A stretch of 64,000 nucleotides of DNA from Leucobacter allii (GTDB taxonomy: Bacteria; Actinomycetota; Actinomycetes; Actinomycetales; Microbacteriaceae), in contig NZ_CP095045.1 of NCBI RefSeq assembly GCF_022919155.1, positions 3,410,001-3,474,000 of the forward strand, in the 5' to 3' direction. Positions 17,018-24,434 of this stretch are shown here, in pieces (positions within the stretch are counted from its first letter, which is position 1; the number at the start of each line of letters is the position of its first letter). Made by a program: the position numbers and the translations under genes. The notes beneath the pieces are model-generated. The model saw nothing but the letters and a program-made list of their open reading frames with translations, was not told the origin of the DNA and did not search any database.

Positions 17018-18058
17018 ATGAGGATCGGACTCGTCGGATTCGGCGTCGGGGGCAGGCTCTTCCATCTGCCCTACCTCCAGGCGGCGACGGAGTGGGAGCT
17101 CGCGGGCGTCGTGGCGCGCTCGCCGCAGCGGGTCGCCGAGCTCGCGGCCGAGGCGCCCGGCGTGCCCGCGTTCGCCTCGCTCGATGCGATCATCGACGCC
17201 GGCGTCGACGCGGTGGTCATCACCACCCCGCCGGCCACCCGGCGGGAGCTCGTGCTGCGCGCGCTCCAGCGCGGCGTGCACGTCGTCGCCGACAAGCCCT
17301 TCGCCCCCGATGCGGCGACGGCGCGCGAGCTCATCGCCGCCGCCGACCGTGCCGGCCGAACGCTCACGGTCTTCCACAACCGGCGCTGGGACACGGACCT
17401 CGTGACGCTGCGCTCCGTGCTCGACTCGGGTCGGCTCGGCCGCGTGTGGCGCGCCGATTTCGCGCTCGAGCAGGACGACCGCTCCGTGCTCGCGCAGGGA
17501 CCGGATGAGGGCCTGCTGCGCGACCTCGGCGCGCACGTCGTGGATCAGCTCGCCCAGCTCTTCGGACCCGTCGCGCGGGTGGACGCACACCTCGACTGGG
17601 TGGGCGCGGGCGACGCCCGCGTCGACGTCGGCTTCGTGCTCGGGCTCCACCACGCGGGCGGCGTCCACAGCTCCGTCTCCTCCTCGAAGGGCGCGCGGCG
17701 GGAGGACCGCCGCATGATCGTCTACGGCCGCGAGGGCAACTACGAGTCGCACATGTCCGATGTGCAGGTCGAGCAGCTGCGGGCGGGCCTGCGGCCCGCC
17801 ACCGACGCGGACGCCTGGGGGGTCGAGGCGCCCGAGCGCTGGGGCGTGCTGCACGACGGATCCGGCCCGACCCCGATCCCTTCCCTGCGCGGGGACTACA
17901 CCGAGTTCTACCGGGATCTGCATCGCGCGATCGCGACGGGGACGCCGCCCGCGGTGCGGCTCTCCGAGGCGCTGCACACCGTCGCGGTGCTCGACGCGGC
18001 GCGCGAGAGCGCGATCTCGGGCACTCGCGTCGAGGTGGCCGCGACCCCCGGATCCTGA
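17018..18058 (+). CDS. Gfo/Idh/MocA oxidoreductase, IolW-like scyllo-inositol dehydrogenase
   Basis: A 346-residue NAD(P)-dependent dehydrogenase. The Rossmann motif GFGVGGRLFH is at about residues 8-17, the ADKPFAPD motif near 97-104, and the LTVFHNRRWDTDL segment at about 115-127 is typical of the NADPH-dependent scyllo-inositol dehydrogenases IolW/YvaA. It follows the porter by 30 bases with a GGAGAGGA ribosome site, so the two form a transport-oxidation unit. A role with scyllo-inositol rather than myo-inositol is inferred from the motif. Confidence 0.8.
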   Translation: MRIGLVGFGVGGRLFHLPYLQAATEWELAGVVARSPQRVAELAAEAPGVPAFASLDAIIDAGVDAVVITTPPATRRELVLRALQRGVHVVADKPFAPDAATARELIAAADRAGRTLTVFHNRRWDTDLVTLRSVLDSGRLGRVWRADFALEQDDRSVLAQGPDEGLLRDLGAHVVDQLAQLFGPVARVDAHLDWVGAGDARVDVGFVLGLHHAGGVHSSVSSSKGARREDRRMIVYGREGNYESHMSDVQVEQLRAGLRPATDADAWGVEAPERWGVLHDGSGPTPIPSLRGDYTEFYRDLHRAIATGTPPAVRLSEALHTVAVLDAARESAISGTRVEVAATPGS

Positions 18059-18401
18059 CCCGCCGCCGCATCCCTCGCCCCGCGCACCGCTCCGCCCCGC
18101 CTCGCACCTCCCGCTCCGCCCCCTCTCCCGTCCCCGCCCCCTCTCGCCCTGCACCTCCCACCACCGCACTTCTGCGCCCGCGCCCCCTCTCACCCTGCGC
18201 CTCCGCGCCCCCAACCCCCGGGGCCGATCTCCCTCCGCCCCGAAACCTCTCCTCCGCATGAATCCGGGTCGCTCCGGCAGGGTCGGCCCCTCCGCCACCC
18301 TGCCGCGGTGACCCGGATCCGGGCCAGGGCGACCCGGAGCGACCCGGACGGGGCGGAGCGGGGCCCGGAACCGAGCGGAACGTGGGCTCGGGAACGGAGC
18401 C
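18059..18401. other. Convergent intergenic region: pyrimidine-rich tract
   Basis: Bases 18060-18260 are strongly C/T-biased on the plus strand, built of short repeats of the CCGCCCC, CCCTCTC and CACCTCCC kind. No convincing gene is seen; open frames here lack codon bias. The right part holds the cruciform listed separately. The region separates convergent genes. Confidence 0.6.
18262..18318. terminator. Two-tier inverted repeat between convergent genes
   Basis: Outer arms ATCCGGGTC (18262-18270) and GACCCGGAT (18310-18318) and inner arms GGCAGGGT (18276-18283) and ACCCTGCC (18297-18304) are nested with 5-nt internal loops. Its position between the ends of the IolW-like gene and ribM fits a bidirectional terminator. 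Confidence 0.5.
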
Positions 18402-19109
18402 CTACTCCCGCCCGCGAACGGCCGGGGTGGTCCGCGGGTCGGGCATGAGCGTGTCGATCCGGGGCTTGGCGTGGGCGCGGCACCACACGACGAAGCCGAT
18501 CGCGGTGAACACGCCGTAGAAGACGTACATGAGGGCCGTGGCGTAATAGCCGGAGCTGAACAGCAGCGGCACGCCGACGAGGTCGACGGCGATCCAGACG
18601 AGCCAGAACTCCGTCCACCCCTTCGCCATGCCGTAGGTGGCGAGCAGCGAGCCGACGAAGGTCCAGGCGTCGGCCCAGACCGGATCCCAGGAGCCGAGCG
18701 CGCGGAACACCGGCGTCAGCGCGACCGTGCCGAGCAGCAGGACGAGCACGATGCCGACGCGTGCTCCCGCAGGGGCCCAGCGCGGCGTGAGCCGGCCGCC
18801 GTCGCCCGCACGCCGCCAGCGGATCCAGCCGTAGACCGCGACGGCGATGAACATCACCTGGCGGCCCGCCTGGCCGAGCAGGCTCGGCAGCGAGTGCTCG
18901 GGGGTGAGGATCGAACCGAGGAACACGGTGAGCAGCAGCAGATTGCCGATGATCCCGACCGGCCAGGCCCAGATGCGCCGGCGCATACCGCCGAGCGCGC
19001 TCGCGAGCCCGAAGACGTTGCCGACCACCTCGCGCACGAGCAGCGTCTGCCCGCCGGGCAGTTCCCAGTGCGCGGTGAAGGCCTCGACGAGCCACTGCAG
19101 CGCGTTCAT
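18402..19109 (-). CDS. ribM: Riboflavin transporter RibM (PnuC family)
   Basis: A 235-residue membrane protein of the PnuC fold with about seven hydrophobic segments. It has the family motifs WPVGIIGNLLLLTVF, YGWIRWRRAG and WTEFWLVWIAVDLVGVPLLF. PnuC-fold proteins facilitate diffusion of B-vitamin precursors; those under FMN control in actinobacteria are RibM/PnuX riboflavin facilitators. The assignment rests on the FMN riboswitch directly upstream (19189-19318), because the protein alone cannot separate riboflavin from nicotinamide riboside. The start has a strong GAGGAGG ribosome site, part of which can pair with a CCTCGG in the leader. Confidence 0.85.
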   Translation of the reverse strand: MNALQWLVEAFTAHWELPGGQTLLVREVVGNVFGLASALGGMRRRIWAWPVGIIGNLLLLTVFLGSILTPEHSLPSLLGQAGRQVMFIAVAVYGWIRWRRAGDGGRLTPRWAPAGARVGIVLVLLLGTVALTPVFRALGSWDPVWADAWTFVGSLLATYGMAKGWTEFWLVWIAVDLVGVPLLFSSGYYATALMYVFYGVFTAIGFVVWCRAHAKPRIDTLMPDPRTTPAVRGRE

Positions 19110-19117
19110 GGGATCCT

Positions 19118-19141
19118 CCTCGGGGTGCGGTGCCGCCGAGG
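19118..19141 (-). promoter_or_regulatory. Possible Shine-Dalgarno sequestering stem of ribM
   Basis: In the transcript, CCUCGG (19141-19136) can pair with CCGAGG (19123-19118), which contains the first part of the ribM ribosome site GAGGAGG. It lies between the riboswitch hairpin and the start codon and could be the translational switch. Confidence 0.4.
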
Positions 19142-19144
19142 GGC

Positions 19145-19182
19145 GCGTGGGCGGGCCCGCGGGCCCGCGGGCCCGCCCACGC
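19145..19182 (-). terminator. 38-base perfect palindrome after the FMN aptamer
   Basis: A self-complementary G+C stem starts seven bases after the aptamer closing helix. It is probably part of the riboswitch expression platform, as terminator or as structural anchor. No T-run follows it. Confidence 0.55.
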
Positions 19183-19188
19183 CCGTGC

Positions 19189-19318
19189 TGCTCTCATCCA
19201 GACTGTACTGTCGGTCCCGGAGTTCCACCGGATCGGCCGGTCCCGCGAGGCGGATCGCCTCGCCGGCCCGGTTCGCGGACTGTCACCGCCGGTTCGGACT
19301 TCCACCGACCCCGGAGCA
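19189..19318 (-). ncRNA. FMN riboswitch (RFN element)
   Basis: Read on the minus strand, the region has the conserved RFN blocks in order: GGTCGGTGGAAGTCC, then AACCGGCGGTGACAGTCCGC, then CCGGTGGAACTCCGGGACCG, then ACAGTACAGTCTGGATGAGA. The closing helix P1 pairs TGCTC (19318-19314) with GAGCA (19193-19189). It precedes ribM by 80 bases. FMN binding is expected to turn riboflavin uptake off. Confidence 0.93.
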
Positions 19319-19372
19319 CGTGTGTGTTCGCCTCGAATGCTACTCCTCCGCGGGCGCGCCCGCGGACGCGGC

Positions 19373-20374
19373 TCAGGCCCCGAGGGCGGCGTCGGCGTCG
19401 CGGAGCACCCGCGAGGCGACCTCGAGCCCCTCGATCCGGCCGAGCGAGACGTCCTCGTGCTCGATGTTGACCCACATCTCGGGATCGACCTCGTGCAGCG
19501 CGCGGAGGAACTCCGTCCAGTACGCGGTGTCGTGTCCGCGGCCGAGCGCGACGAAGTCCCACGCCGAGTGCTGCGGCCACTCGTTGGCCCACTCGTCGCC
19601 GCCGAGGTTCGTGCGCGGCTCCTCCGGGGAGAGGCGGCGGAAGGAGTTGTCGAGCACGCCGTTGAGCCGCGCCCACTCCGGGTTCACGCGCACGTCCTTC
19701 GCGGCGGCGTGGACGACGAGCTCGCCGAGGTGCCGCACGACGGCGACGGGATCCATCTGCTGCCAGAACAGGTGCGAGGCGTCGAGCTCCACTCCGACGT
19801 GCGTGGCGCCCGTGAGCTCGATGAGCTTGTGCACGTCGGCGGAGTTGAACACGAGGTTCTGCGGGTGCAGCTCGAGGGCGACCTTCACCCCGTGCTCGGC
19901 CGCGAAGCGGTCGGTTTCGCGCCAGAACTTCGCCGCGACATCCCACTGGTAGTCGAGCACGTCGAGTGCGGCCGAGTTCCAGGCGTTCACCACCCAGTTG
20001 GTGACGGTCGCGGCGGGCTCGCCGCCGGGGAGCCCCGACATGGTGACCACGCGATCCTGCCCGAGCCGCTCGGCGAGCCGGATCGAGCGGCGGACGTCCT
20101 CCGCGTGGGCCTCGCCGATGGCAGGCTTCGGGTGCAGCGGATTGCCGTTGCAGTTGAGGCCCGCGATCCGCACGCCGGTCCCCTCGAACAGGCCGAGGAA
20201 CTCGTCGCGCGCGGCGTCGGACTCGAGGATCTGCTCCCGGTTGGGGATGTGGGTCGGGGGCAGGAAGCCTCCCGTGTTGAGCTCGATGCCGGTGAGGCCG
20301 AGCTCGCGGACGACGCGGATGGCCTCGGGGAGGCTCCGGTCGTGGAGGATCGCGTTGTAGACGCCGAGTTTCAT
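19373..20374 (-). CDS. Xylose-isomerase-like TIM-barrel protein (sugar phosphate isomerase/epimerase)
   Basis: A 333-residue TIM barrel. It starts MKLGVYNAILHDRSL and carries metal-site candidates in VALELHPQNLVFN (Glu/His), GVELDASHLFWQQ (Asp/His) and VHAAAKDVRVN (His). This metal-dependent superfamily includes isomerases and epimerases for hexoses and inososes; the exact reaction is not resolved. It lies 79 bases downstream of a Gfo/Idh dehydrogenase on the same strand, and the pair is divergent from a LacI regulator, so an oxidise-then-isomerise step for a sugar or inositol isomer is likely. Confidence 0.8.
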   Translation of the reverse strand: MKLGVYNAILHDRSLPEAIRVVRELGLTGIELNTGGFLPPTHIPNREQILESDAARDEFLGLFEGTGVRIAGLNCNGNPLHPKPAIGEAHAEDVRRSIRLAERLGQDRVVTMSGLPGGEPAATVTNWVVNAWNSAALDVLDYQWDVAAKFWRETDRFAAEHGVKVALELHPQNLVFNSADVHKLIELTGATHVGVELDASHLFWQQMDPVAVVRHLGELVVHAAAKDVRVNPEWARLNGVLDNSFRRLSPEEPRTNLGGDEWANEWPQHSAWDFVALGRGHDTAYWTEFLRALHEVDPEMWVNIEHEDVSLGRIEGLEVASRVLRDADAALGA

Positions 20375-20453
20375 GGGGTGCTCTCTTCTGCTGCGAAGCG
20401 GTGCTGCGGGTGGGGATGCGCGGTGGTGGGTGCGGAGCGCGGACGGCGCGGGA

Positions 20454-21644
20454 TCACGCCACGGCGACGGAGGATCCGCCCTGCGCGGCGGACTCGGCGA
20501 CGGCGGCGAGGAACTCCATGTTGTGCACGCCGTCGGCGAAGCTCCTGCAGCGCGGGAGCGACTCGGCCTCGGGGATCCCCGCGACCTCCTCGAGGAAGGC
20601 GCGCGCCTGGTGCACGAACAGGTCGTTCTGGCCGATGCCGACTCCCGGGGCGTCCATCGCCCAGCCGCCGGCGTAGTGCGGGTGGGCGGGGCCGAGGGGC
20701 ACCGTGCGGTACCCGGCGAGGTCGCCCTGCTCGTCGTGGAGCATGACCTCCACCTGGCCCGGGTTCGTCTGCGACCAGCGGGCGGCGCCCCGCGAGCCGA
20801 AGACCTCGACGTACAGGTCGTTCGGGTGGCCGGCGGCCACGCGGGAGACCTCGAGGGTGCCCACGCAGCGCTCGAATGCGGCGTTGAAGCTCGCGTAGTC
20901 GTCGTTCGTGACGGGGGCGGTCTCGTCGCTCACCGCGCCGCCGGTGTGCCCGACGACCTGGCCGAGGGGCTTCGGGCGCTCGGTGATGGAGGTGTGGAAG
21001 CGGCCGCCGGAGACCTCGCGGACCGGGCCGCAGAGGTACTCGGCGATATAGCTGAGGTGGCTGCCCACGTCGCCGAGCGCGCCGGATCCGGCCGGACCCT
21101 GGTAGCGCCAGCTGATGGGGGTGCCGGGTCGGCAGGCGTAGTCGGTCCAGTAGCGGCCGGAGAAATGGAGCACCTCGCCGAGGCGGCCGTCGTCGATGAG
21201 CGAGCGGATGAAGGCGAGGCCGGGGCCGCGCAGGTAACTGAAGCCGATGCGGGCGACGGTGCCGTTCGCTGCTGCAGCCGCGGCGGCGTCGGCCATGGCG
21301 CGGGCGTCCTCGATGGTGTCGCTCAGCGGCTTCTCGCACAGCACGTGCTTGCCGGCCGCGAGGAGGCCCTCGACGATCTCGCGATGCAGCGCGTTCGCGA
21401 CGACCACGCTGACGACGTCGATGTCGTCGGCCGCGGCGATGTCGCGCCAGTCGGCGACGTGGCGCTCGAAGCCGAAGCGCTTCGCGGTCTCCTGCCCGAG
21501 GGGTGCGTAGACGTCGGCGATCGCGACGAGGCGGATCTCGGGCAGCACGGGGGCGTAGAGAGTCGAGGCGGCGCGGTAGGCGGCGGCGTGCGCCTTGCCC
21601 GCCATGCCGGCGCCGATGACGGCGACGCCGAGGGATGCGGTCAC
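20454..21644 (-). CDS. Gfo/Idh/MocA family dehydrogenase
   Basis: A 396-residue NAD(P)-dependent oxidoreductase, longer than the IolG proteins nearby. It has the Rossmann motif GAGMAGKAHAAAY (about 11-23), the CEKPLSD motif near 103-109, and the GDVGSHLSYIAEYL helix that carries the catalytic histidine. Starts with GTG, supported by an AAAGGA ribosome site. It is the first gene of a minus-strand pair and is divergent from the LacI regulator at 21832, with a perfect LacI-type palindrome between them. The substrate is unknown. Confidence 0.85.
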   Translation of the reverse strand: MTASLGVAVIGAGMAGKAHAAAYRAASTLYAPVLPEIRLVAIADVYAPLGQETAKRFGFERHVADWRDIAAADDIDVVSVVVANALHREIVEGLLAAGKHVLCEKPLSDTIEDARAMADAAAAAAANGTVARIGFSYLRGPGLAFIRSLIDDGRLGEVLHFSGRYWTDYACRPGTPISWRYQGPAGSGALGDVGSHLSYIAEYLCGPVREVSGGRFHTSITERPKPLGQVVGHTGGAVSDETAPVTNDDYASFNAAFERCVGTLEVSRVAAGHPNDLYVEVFGSRGAARWSQTNPGQVEVMLHDEQGDLAGYRTVPLGPAHPHYAGGWAMDAPGVGIGQNDLFVHQARAFLEEVAGIPEAESLPRCRSFADGVHNMEFLAAVAESAAQGGSSVAVA

Positions 21645-21709
21645 GGGAGGGTCCTTTCGCAGAGGGGATCGGGGCGGGGTGTCGTGGGAGGATCGGTGCG
21701 CCGACTGCG

Positions 21710-21723
21710 TTGGAGCGCTCCAA
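21710..21723. promoter_or_regulatory. LacI-family operator
   Basis: TTGGAGCGCTCCAA is a perfect 14-base palindrome with the CG centre typical of LacI/GalR operators. It lies between the divergent dehydrogenase (starts 21644) and the LacI regulator (starts 21832), so it probably controls both. Confidence 0.7.
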
Positions 21724-21831
21724 TTGGATCACGCTAACGCGGCGGCGAATGTTCTGTCAATATGGAGTCTGCGCGCCGCGCCACCGCCGCCCGGGTGGCG
21801 CGGCATCGTCGGATCGCGGGGAGGAGGCGGC

Positions 21832-22869
21832 ATGAAACGGCCCACGATCTACGACGTCGCCCAGCGGGCCGGCGTCTCCAAGTCGCTGGTCTCGCTCGTG
21901 CTGCGCGGCTCCCCGCGCGTGAGCGAGGAGAAGCGCGAGGCCGTCCTCGCCGCGGTCGCCGAGCTCGACTACACGCCGAGCCGCCTCGCCGCCGGCCTCG
22001 CGGGGACCCGCACGCGCAGCATCGGCGTCGTCGTCGACGACTTCGCGAACCTCTGGTTCGCCCCCGCCCTCGAGGGGCTGCGCGCCGCAGTCGCCGCCGG
22101 GGGCTACAGCCTGAGCGTCGCCGACACCGCGCTCAACGCCCACCTCAGCCAGGATCCGATCGCGGTGTTCCGCTCGCTGCGGGTCGACGGCGTCGTGCTC
22201 GCCGGGGAGATCTCGGCCGAGGCGGCGCGGCAGCTCGCGGTTCCCGCGGTGGTGCTCGGCACGCGCGCGATCGAGGCGGCGCGGGTGCCGGTCATCGCGA
22301 GCGACGAGACGGCGGGGGGTCGCCTCGCTACGGCGCACCTCGCGGAACTCGGCCACCGGCGCATCGCGTGCATCTCCGGGCCGGGGCCGAGCGCCTCGGC
22401 GCGCGAGGCCGGCTATCTGGCGGAGCTCGCCGCGCGAGGACTCGGGGCGAGCCTGGTGCGCGCGGAGCAGACGACGGAGGCCGCGGGCGCCGCCGCTGCC
22501 GACGCGATGCTCGCGGAGCTCGCATCCGCACCGGGTGCCGAGGCGCCCACCGCGGTGTTCGCCGTGAACGACCCGCTCGCCGTCGGTGCCATCGGCGCGC
22601 TCCGCGGTCAGGGCTTCGAGGTGCCGCGAGACGTCTCGGTGGTGGGCTACGACGACTCGCCGATCGCGAGCTACCGGCTGGTCTCGCTGACCTCCGTGAG
22701 CGGCGATGTCCGCGAGTTGGGCGAGGCGGCGGGCGCCGACCTCGTCGCGATGCTGGAGGGCGAGGGCGAGTTCCCGCCGTCGCGGCGGCTCGCCCCGCGC
22801 CTCGTGGTGCGCCGTTCGACGGCCGCCCCGCGCGCGCATCGCCGCTCGCCCGGCGCCGGTCCGGTGTAA
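21832..22869 (+). CDS. LacI-family transcriptional repressor
   Basis: A 345-residue regulator. The N-terminal helix-turn-helix TIYDVAQRAGVSKSLVSLVL (about residues 5-24) with its hinge helix is classical, followed by a periplasmic-binding-protein-like effector domain with GVVVDDFANLWFAPALEGL, GHRRIACISGP and VGYDDSPIASY. Start ATG 21832 has a GGGGAGGAGG ribosome site; the longer upstream frame is not coding. It most likely represses the divergent dehydrogenase/TIM-barrel pair until a sugar or inositol-derived inducer binds. Confidence 0.9.
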   Translation: MKRPTIYDVAQRAGVSKSLVSLVLRGSPRVSEEKREAVLAAVAELDYTPSRLAAGLAGTRTRSIGVVVDDFANLWFAPALEGLRAAVAAGGYSLSVADTALNAHLSQDPIAVFRSLRVDGVVLAGEISAEAARQLAVPAVVLGTRAIEAARVPVIASDETAGGRLATAHLAELGHRRIACISGPGPSASAREAGYLAELAARGLGASLVRAEQTTEAAGAAAADAMLAELASAPGAEAPTAVFAVNDPLAVGAIGALRGQGFEVPRDVSVVGYDDSPIASYRLVSLTSVSGDVRELGEAAGADLVAMLEGEGEFPPSRRLAPRLVVRRSTAAPRAHRRSPGAGPV

Positions 22870-22899
22870 CGCGACGCGGGGCTGCGGACATACAGAAGT

Positions 22900-23493
22900 A
22901 TGGAAGCACGAGGAGCGCCGGACGACGCGCTGTGGCGGCGGGCACTGGAGGGCGACGGAGACGCCTTCGGGGCGATCTTCGACGCTCATCGGGATCGCGT
23001 CTTCGCCCACTGCCTCCGCGCGCTGCAGTCGTTCCACGACGCGGAGGACGCGACGGCCGTCGCCTTCCTCGAACTCTGGCGCAAGCGCGCCGATGCGCGG
23101 ACGGTGGACGGCTCGATCCTGCCGTGGCTGCTCGTCACGGCCACCAACACGTGCCGCAATCTGCATCGTTCGCGCCGCAGGTACCAGCGCGTTCTGCAGC
23201 GCCTGCCGCGCAGCGAGACCGCGCCCTCCGCCGAGGATCGGGCCGAGCTCGCATCGGAGCTGAGCCCGGAACTCGCGGTCGCGCTCGAACGCCTGGGCGC
23301 CGCGGATGCGCGGCTGTTCGCGCTCGTCGCGCTCGAGGGCTACTCGCCCGCCGAGGCGGCCGTCGTGCTCGGTCGCAGCAGCGGGGCGGTCCGCACACGG
23401 CTGCACCGGATCCGCACGCGCCTCCGGGCGCATCTCGAGCCCGAAGCCGCGGGGTCCCGAGCCGAGGAGGCAGCATGCGAACCGACACCCTGA
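22900..23493 (+). CDS. ECF-type RNA polymerase sigma factor
   Basis: A 197-residue sigma-70 family protein with region 2 at about residues 20-85 (FGAIFDAHRDRVFAHCLRAL, FHDAEDATAVAFLELWRKR, then LLVTATNTCRNLHRSRRR) and region 4 at about 125-180 (ALERLGAADARLFALVALEGYSPAEAAVVLGRSSGAVRTRLHRIRTRL). It has no region 3 or long extension. It starts 30 bases after the LacI gene with only a weak ribosome site, and its end overlaps the next gene by 19 bases. The partner gene encodes a single-pass membrane protein, which suggests control at the membrane; stimulus unknown. Confidence 0.88.
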   Translation: MEARGAPDDALWRRALEGDGDAFGAIFDAHRDRVFAHCLRALQSFHDAEDATAVAFLELWRKRADARTVDGSILPWLLVTATNTCRNLHRSRRRYQRVLQRLPRSETAPSAEDRAELASELSPELAVALERLGAADARLFALVALEGYSPAEAAVVLGRSSGAVRTRLHRIRTRLRAHLEPEAAGSRAEEAACEPTP

Positions 23494-24311
23494 GCCCGGA
23501 GTTCGCGGCCGCACTGCGCGGAGCGCTCGTCGAGCGGGTCGCGCGAGCGGCGCGTCCGCGCAGGCGCCGGCTGCTCGCCGGCGCGGGAATCGGGCTCGTC
23601 GCCGTGCTCGTGGGCGGGGGTGCGGCGGTCGCCACCGGTGCCCTCGTGCTGCCCGGCGGCAACGAGGTGACCGAGCTCGCCGGACCCGCCGCGGGTGCGT
23701 TCGAGGGGAGCGGCGAGCTCGTGCTCGGCGCGCCGCCCGCCGGAGCGAACGCGGTCGAGGTGGAGTTCACCTGTCTCAGCGCGGGCCACTACAGCTTTCC
23801 GAGCGAATCGCCCGACCCGAGTCGTCCCGCCGACCCCGAGGTGCTCACCGGGATCGAATGCACGGTGCCCGACGAAGCCCCCGTCACCGGACTCGTTCCG
23901 CTCGCGGCGATCGAGGGGCAGTCGCTCACCGTCGAGACCGACCCCGGGGCGCGCTGGACGGCCGAGGCGCGCTATGTCCGCATGGAGACGACCGACTGGG
24001 GCGTCAACGGGTCGGGTGTGACGTTCGGCCTGCACAATGAGCGCGGCGACCCGGAGCTCGTCGCGGCCCTGGCGACGAACGGGCGCCCCGGATACGTGTA
24101 CGCCGAGGATGTGCGGGGCGAGACGCCCGCCTCCCCGGAGGAGGCGGCGGAGTTGACTGGGAAGAACCTCGAGGACCGCGTCATCCCCGTCTACGAGGCC
24201 GACGGCATCACCGTGATCGGCGAGTTCGTGATCCACGGCGCCTCGAGCGTGACGATCATCGAGGGTGAGGATCCCGGTCTCTCCCGGAGGATCGCGGTGG
24301 GGGACGACTGA
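23475..24311 (+). CDS. Membrane-anchored protein coupled to the sigma factor
   Basis: A 278-residue protein not assigned to a named family. It has a basic cytoplasmic N-terminus of about 33 residues, one membrane helix at about 34-56 (LLAGAGIGLVAVLVGGGAAVATGALVL) and a roughly 220-residue extracytoplasmic domain rich in acidic residues and prolines, with two cysteines (FTCLSAG and IECTVPD) that could form a disulfide. No ZAS-type HxxxCxxC motif or other anti-sigma signature is seen. The 19-base overlap with the sigma gene, and a GAGGAGG site inside that gene, show coupled translation. A non-classical anti-sigma or sensor role is only inferred. Confidence 0.75.
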   Translation: MRTDTLSPEFAAALRGALVERVARAARPRRRRLLAGAGIGLVAVLVGGGAAVATGALVLPGGNEVTELAGPAAGAFEGSGELVLGAPPAGANAVEVEFTCLSAGHYSFPSESPDPSRPADPEVLTGIECTVPDEAPVTGLVPLAAIEGQSLTVETDPGARWTAEARYVRMETTDWGVNGSGVTFGLHNERGDPELVAALATNGRPGYVYAEDVRGETPASPEEAAELTGKNLEDRVIPVYEADGITVIGEFVIHGASSVTIIEGEDPGLSRRIAVGDD

Positions 24312-24377
24312 GCGTCGCGGCCGACCAGGGGTGCTCGGGCTGGATCGCACGACGCGCAGGACGTACCATGGTGCTAT

Positions 24378-24387
24378 TGTCTGAACA
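24378..24387 (+). promoter_or_regulatory. Candidate IolR site upstream of the second iolG
   Basis: TGTCTGAACA lies inside the perfect dyad ATTGTCTGAACAAT (24376-24389) and matches the recalled IolR consensus in nine of ten positions. A TACCAT hexamer at 24364-24369 may be the -10 box. The gene starts at 24435. Confidence 0.55.
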
Positions 24388-24434
24388 ATTTAGATCGTGC
24401 TAAATCCGCACCCGTCCCGCAGAGGAATCCCGCA

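Noticed and set aside
3834..18058. Horizontally acquired inositol island
   Set aside because: Base composition and codon use match the flanks, and no integrase, tRNA boundary or direct repeat marks the edges.
18402..19109. Nicotinamide riboside transporter PnuC proper
   Set aside because: The gene is directly behind an FMN riboswitch, which marks the riboflavin branch (RibM/PnuX) of the same fold.
23475..24311. Classical zinc-binding anti-sigma factor
   Set aside because: No HxxxCxxC motif occurs in the cytoplasmic part, which is only about 33 residues long.
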